64,000 nt of DNA from Culex pipiens pallens. Lineage: Eukaryota > Arthropoda > Insecta > Diptera > Culicidae. The first letter of the stretch is position 1, and each line of letters starts with the position of its first letter. The position numbers were made by a program, and so were the translations under genes. The notes beneath the pieces are model-generated. The model was not told where the DNA came from. It searched no databases and saw only the letters and a program-made list of their open reading frames with translations. Positions 60,888 through 64,000 of the stretch are shown here, one piece after another. Location: NCBI RefSeq assembly GCF_016801865.2, contig NC_068938.1, positions 27,354,240 through 27,418,239 on the forward strand, read 5' to 3'.

Positions 60888-62219
60888 AAACAAAAACAAA
60901 AACAAAAACAAAAACAAAAACAAAAACAAAAACAAAAACACAAAAACAAAAACAAAAACAAAAACAAAAACAAAAACAAAAACAAAAACAAAAACAAAAA
61001 CAAAAACAAAAACAAAAACAAAAACAAAAACAAAAACAAAAACAAAAACAAAAACAAAAACAAAAACAAAAACAAAAACAAAAACAAAAACAAAAACAAA
61101 AACAAAAACAAAAACAAAAACAAAAACAAAAACAAAAACAAAAACAAAAACAAAAACAAAAACAAAAACAAAAACAAAAACAAAAACAAAAACAAAAACA
61201 AAAACAAAAACAAAACAAAAACAAAAACAAAAACAAAAACAAAAACAAAAACAAAAACAAAAACAAAAACAAAAACAAAAACAAAAACAAAAACAAAAAC
61301 AAAAACAAAAACAAAAACAAAAACAAAAACAAAAACAAAAACAAAAACAAAAACAAAAACAAAAACAAAAACAAAAACAAAAACAAAAACAAAAACAAAA
61401 ACAAAAACAAAAACAAAAACAAAAACAAAAACAAAAACAAAAACAAAAACAAAAACAAAAACAAAAACAAAAACAAAAACAAAAACAAAAACAAAAACAA
61501 AAACAAAAACAAAAACAAAAACAAAAACAAAAACAAAAACAAAAACAAAAACAAAAACAAAAACAAAAACAAAAACAAAAACAAAAACAAAAACAAAAAC
61601 AAAAACAAAAAACAAAAACAAAAACAAAAACAAAAACAAAAACAAAAACAAAAACAAAAACAAAAACAAAAACAAAAACAAAAACAAAAACAAAAACAAA
61701 AACAAAAACAAAAACAAAAACAAAAACAAAAACAAAAACAAAAACAAAAACAAAAACAAAACCAAAAACAAAAACAAAAACAAAAACAAAAACAAAAACA
61801 AAAACAAAAACAAAAACAAAAACAAAAACAAAAACAAAAACAAAAACAAAAACAAAAACAAAAACAAAAACAAAAACAAAAACAAAAACAAAAACAAAAA
61901 CAAAAACAAAAACAAAAACAAAAACAAAAACAAAAACAAAAACAAAAACAAAAACAAAAACAAAAACAAAAACAAAAACAAAAACAAAAACAAAAACAAA
62001 AACAAAAACAAAAACAAAAACAAAAACAAAAACAAAAACAAAAACAAAAACAAAAACAAAAACAAAAACAAAAACAAAAACAAAAACAAAAACAAAAACA
62101 AAAACAAAAACAAAAACAAAAACAAAAACAAAAACAAAAACAAAAACAAAAACAAAAACAAAAACAAAAACAAAAACAAAAACAAAAACAAAAACAAAAA
62201 CAAAAACAAAAACAAAACC
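60888..62219. repeat. 1.33-kb (AAAAAC)n satellite
   Basis: About 220 tandem AAAAAC hexamers, interrupted only by ACACAAAAAC near 60938, a 5-base unit near 61211, a 7-base unit near 61610 and a CC variant near 61761. Every frame on both strands lacks stops, so long KT, KQ, KN, FL and FV ORFs are artefacts. It begins 32 bases beyond the gypsy element's right duplication. Confidence 0.98.
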
Positions 62220-64000
62220 ATCAATACTTAAGTCTAAATAACTAAGATTACCCCAGAACCATTTCTACTTCAATCCAAGCTAATCTTTGAAACATCGCCA
62301 TTTGTGTAATCCGGATCGACCTTCTCCCTAAAACCGGGATGCATCCATCCAGTAAAAGCTCATCCAAACGGCTATCCGTCGCCGTCGTCATCGTTTCGAA
62401 ACAAGGAAACTATGTTGCTCCAATTACCCCGGCAAATCACCGCTGCTGTGAAGATAATAAAAGTGCACCAACGAACCCACGAGTGCAACAAAGTTTAGCC
62501 GCGGATCATACCTGGTCACTTGGCTCTCCGGCTCATCCGGATCGACCAGTGCAGATATGCCGCGACCGAAGAATACACGTAATCCCTACTAATGGACGTT
62601 TCAATCAGGCGCCAGCATCTCAAAAAAAAACTAGGATCTCTACAAAACCATGGTGACGTCCACGGAAAAAAAAACCGGACACCGAAGAAGTCCCGGCGAA
62701 CAAAATCTCGAAATAAGCATTATAAATTAAACTTGTTCAATTTGCCAGCTTGTTGAGCACCACCCACCGGAGTGAGAGAACCTGGAGTGTAGTTGGAAGT
62801 TGCAACTGGAAGAAAAACGGCGGAAACAGATGAGGTCTCCGCGTGGAAGCTTTTGAAGTTTGCAGCGCGCCGGGAATCCCCAGCGTGCGCTTCTTTTTGT
62901 TGAGTTTTTCTTTTGGTGAAACTTAACAATGAAACAAGGGAAGGCTGGACAGTGGGATTTATTTTGAATGTTTATGGTTAAGCGATTTAAATAAGTGTTT
63001 AAATTTTCTCATTTTTTGTGATAATTTTCGCTCCAAACATTCAAAAAATTAACAAATATTGAATTGATTTAAAATCTTTTAAAATTTTCATAAATTTTTC
63101 ACAGCTAAAATCTTAGGGTAGGAGTTAAAACGAGCTGGCCCGGGTAATGAATGGATAGAAACATTAAAAGAGTCGTAACTTCCCGAGGAGGAGGTGGCGG
63201 TTGGGGCACAATTGCATACAACACTACTGGAAAACTATTCTTATTTCATTTGTTTTCATCCCGCCTGGCTGTCCTTTTTTTTCGCTGGAGCAACAGCGAT
63301 GGAACAGGAGTTTATATAATTGTGTTCTGTTTGCAGCCTGGAGGGTCCACTGAGGTGGGTAACGGGTTGTATGGAAAAATAGGGGAGAGGGGTCAATTTG
63401 TCATCATTGTTTCGTCCGTACAAGTTTCCCTAAAAATTTAAAAGATTCCATTACTTACTTAACATTTTGAATCTCTGCCATTTTTAAGCCAATCCGGTTA
63501 AGGTTTATGGGTCGCTGAGAACGTTAAAGTTAGTAAAAAAAATATTTTCATGCAAAAATGGCTTTTTTAAATCGCTAATAAATTTTCAGGATCAACTCGG
63601 ATCGCTTTGCACTCTTCGACTAAATTGTAAAGCGTTTAATTTCACATAAGAATCTCACTCTTTACCAAATTTACATTTTTTTCCAAATTTAGCCTTACTT
63701 CATATTTTTTTCAAAAAATCACATACAAACTTCAAATTTCAACCTTGACCGATTTCGCTAAAAATTTGCACATATGCTAAATTTTGCCAAAAAAATCGAG
63801 CCCAGGATTTTCCAAAATTTCCCTTTTTCATTGTCACTCATACAAAATGTTTACCTAAATATTTTAAAAATTCTAACTTGAGAACGGAATTTCTGATCAA
63901 CTTTATGTCTTCAGCAAAGTGGTGCCTATCTAAGGGGTCGTCCATAAACCACTTGGACACATATATTTTGAAAATTCATTAATTTGTTCAATTATAAATT
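62220..64000. other. Intergenic DNA to window end
   Basis: 62240-62930 is more GC-rich with short unrecognised ORFs. From about 63480 it is AT-rich, with a diverged piece of the palindromic family (TATGTCTTCAGCAAAGTGGT near 63904) and, at about 63935, the start of another repeat (AGGGGTCGTCCATAAACCAC) cut by the window edge. Confidence 0.45.

Noticed and set aside
60820..62241. Open frames of up to 470 codons on both strands
   Set aside because: They are translations of the AAAAAC hexamer, which contains no stop in any frame.
62339..62656. 105-codon plus-strand ORF
   Set aside because: No domain recognised; overlapping frames are equally open in this GC-richer stretch.
1..64000. CRISPR arrays, operons, ribosomal RNA genes
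   Set aside because: None seen; repeats present are transposons, satellites or microsatellites of a eukaryotic genome.

Overview
The window is eukaryotic nuclear DNA from an insect, most likely a culicine mosquito (Culex or a close relative). The grounds are AT-rich intergenic DNA packed with MITEs and palindromic repeats, tRNA-derived SINEs including a two-tRNA form reminiscent of the Twin SINEs described from Culex pipiens, short phase-0 introns, and insect-type LTR and LINE elements. No rRNA, CRISPR array or prokaryotic operon is present.

Host genes are few. From left to right: a large intronless minus-strand gene running off the left edge (1-4059; ankyrin repeats plus a HEPN-like RNxxxH motif); a plus-strand arginase (16199-17478); a tRNA-Ala(AGC) (24846-24918); and a two-exon minus-strand matrix metalloproteinase (25516-26847) that lacks a recognisable cysteine-switch propeptide. 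They do not form a pathway. They are separated by 6-10 kb of AT-rich sequence with MITEs, a truncated LINE and microsatellites.

The right half is mostly mobile DNA: a palindromic element carrying a nested SINE (34373-35201); a complete non-autonomous LTR element with identical LTRs and a gag-like ORF only (36103-39254); a two-tRNA SINE (40381-40776); a tandem duplication (40813-44955); a nested repeat (44956-46960); a 12.4-kb minus-strand Ty3/gypsy-type retrotransposon with 838-bp LTRs and a CCAG target duplication (48458-60855); and a 1.3-kb (AAAAAC)n satellite (60888-62219). The gypsy element has an open gag, a perfect A AAA AAC slippery heptamer before the gag stop, a pol broken by in-frame stops, and a leader with five repeats of a GGTAAGC-containing motif.

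The most striking observation is in arginase. A 201-bp MITE with perfect 93-bp inverted repeats and an 8-bp target duplication sits inside the coding region. Its junctions supply GT and AG at positions where splicing would remove it exactly in frame, leaving two extra codons. This reads as either a newborn transposon-derived intron or a fresh null allele; RNA data would decide.
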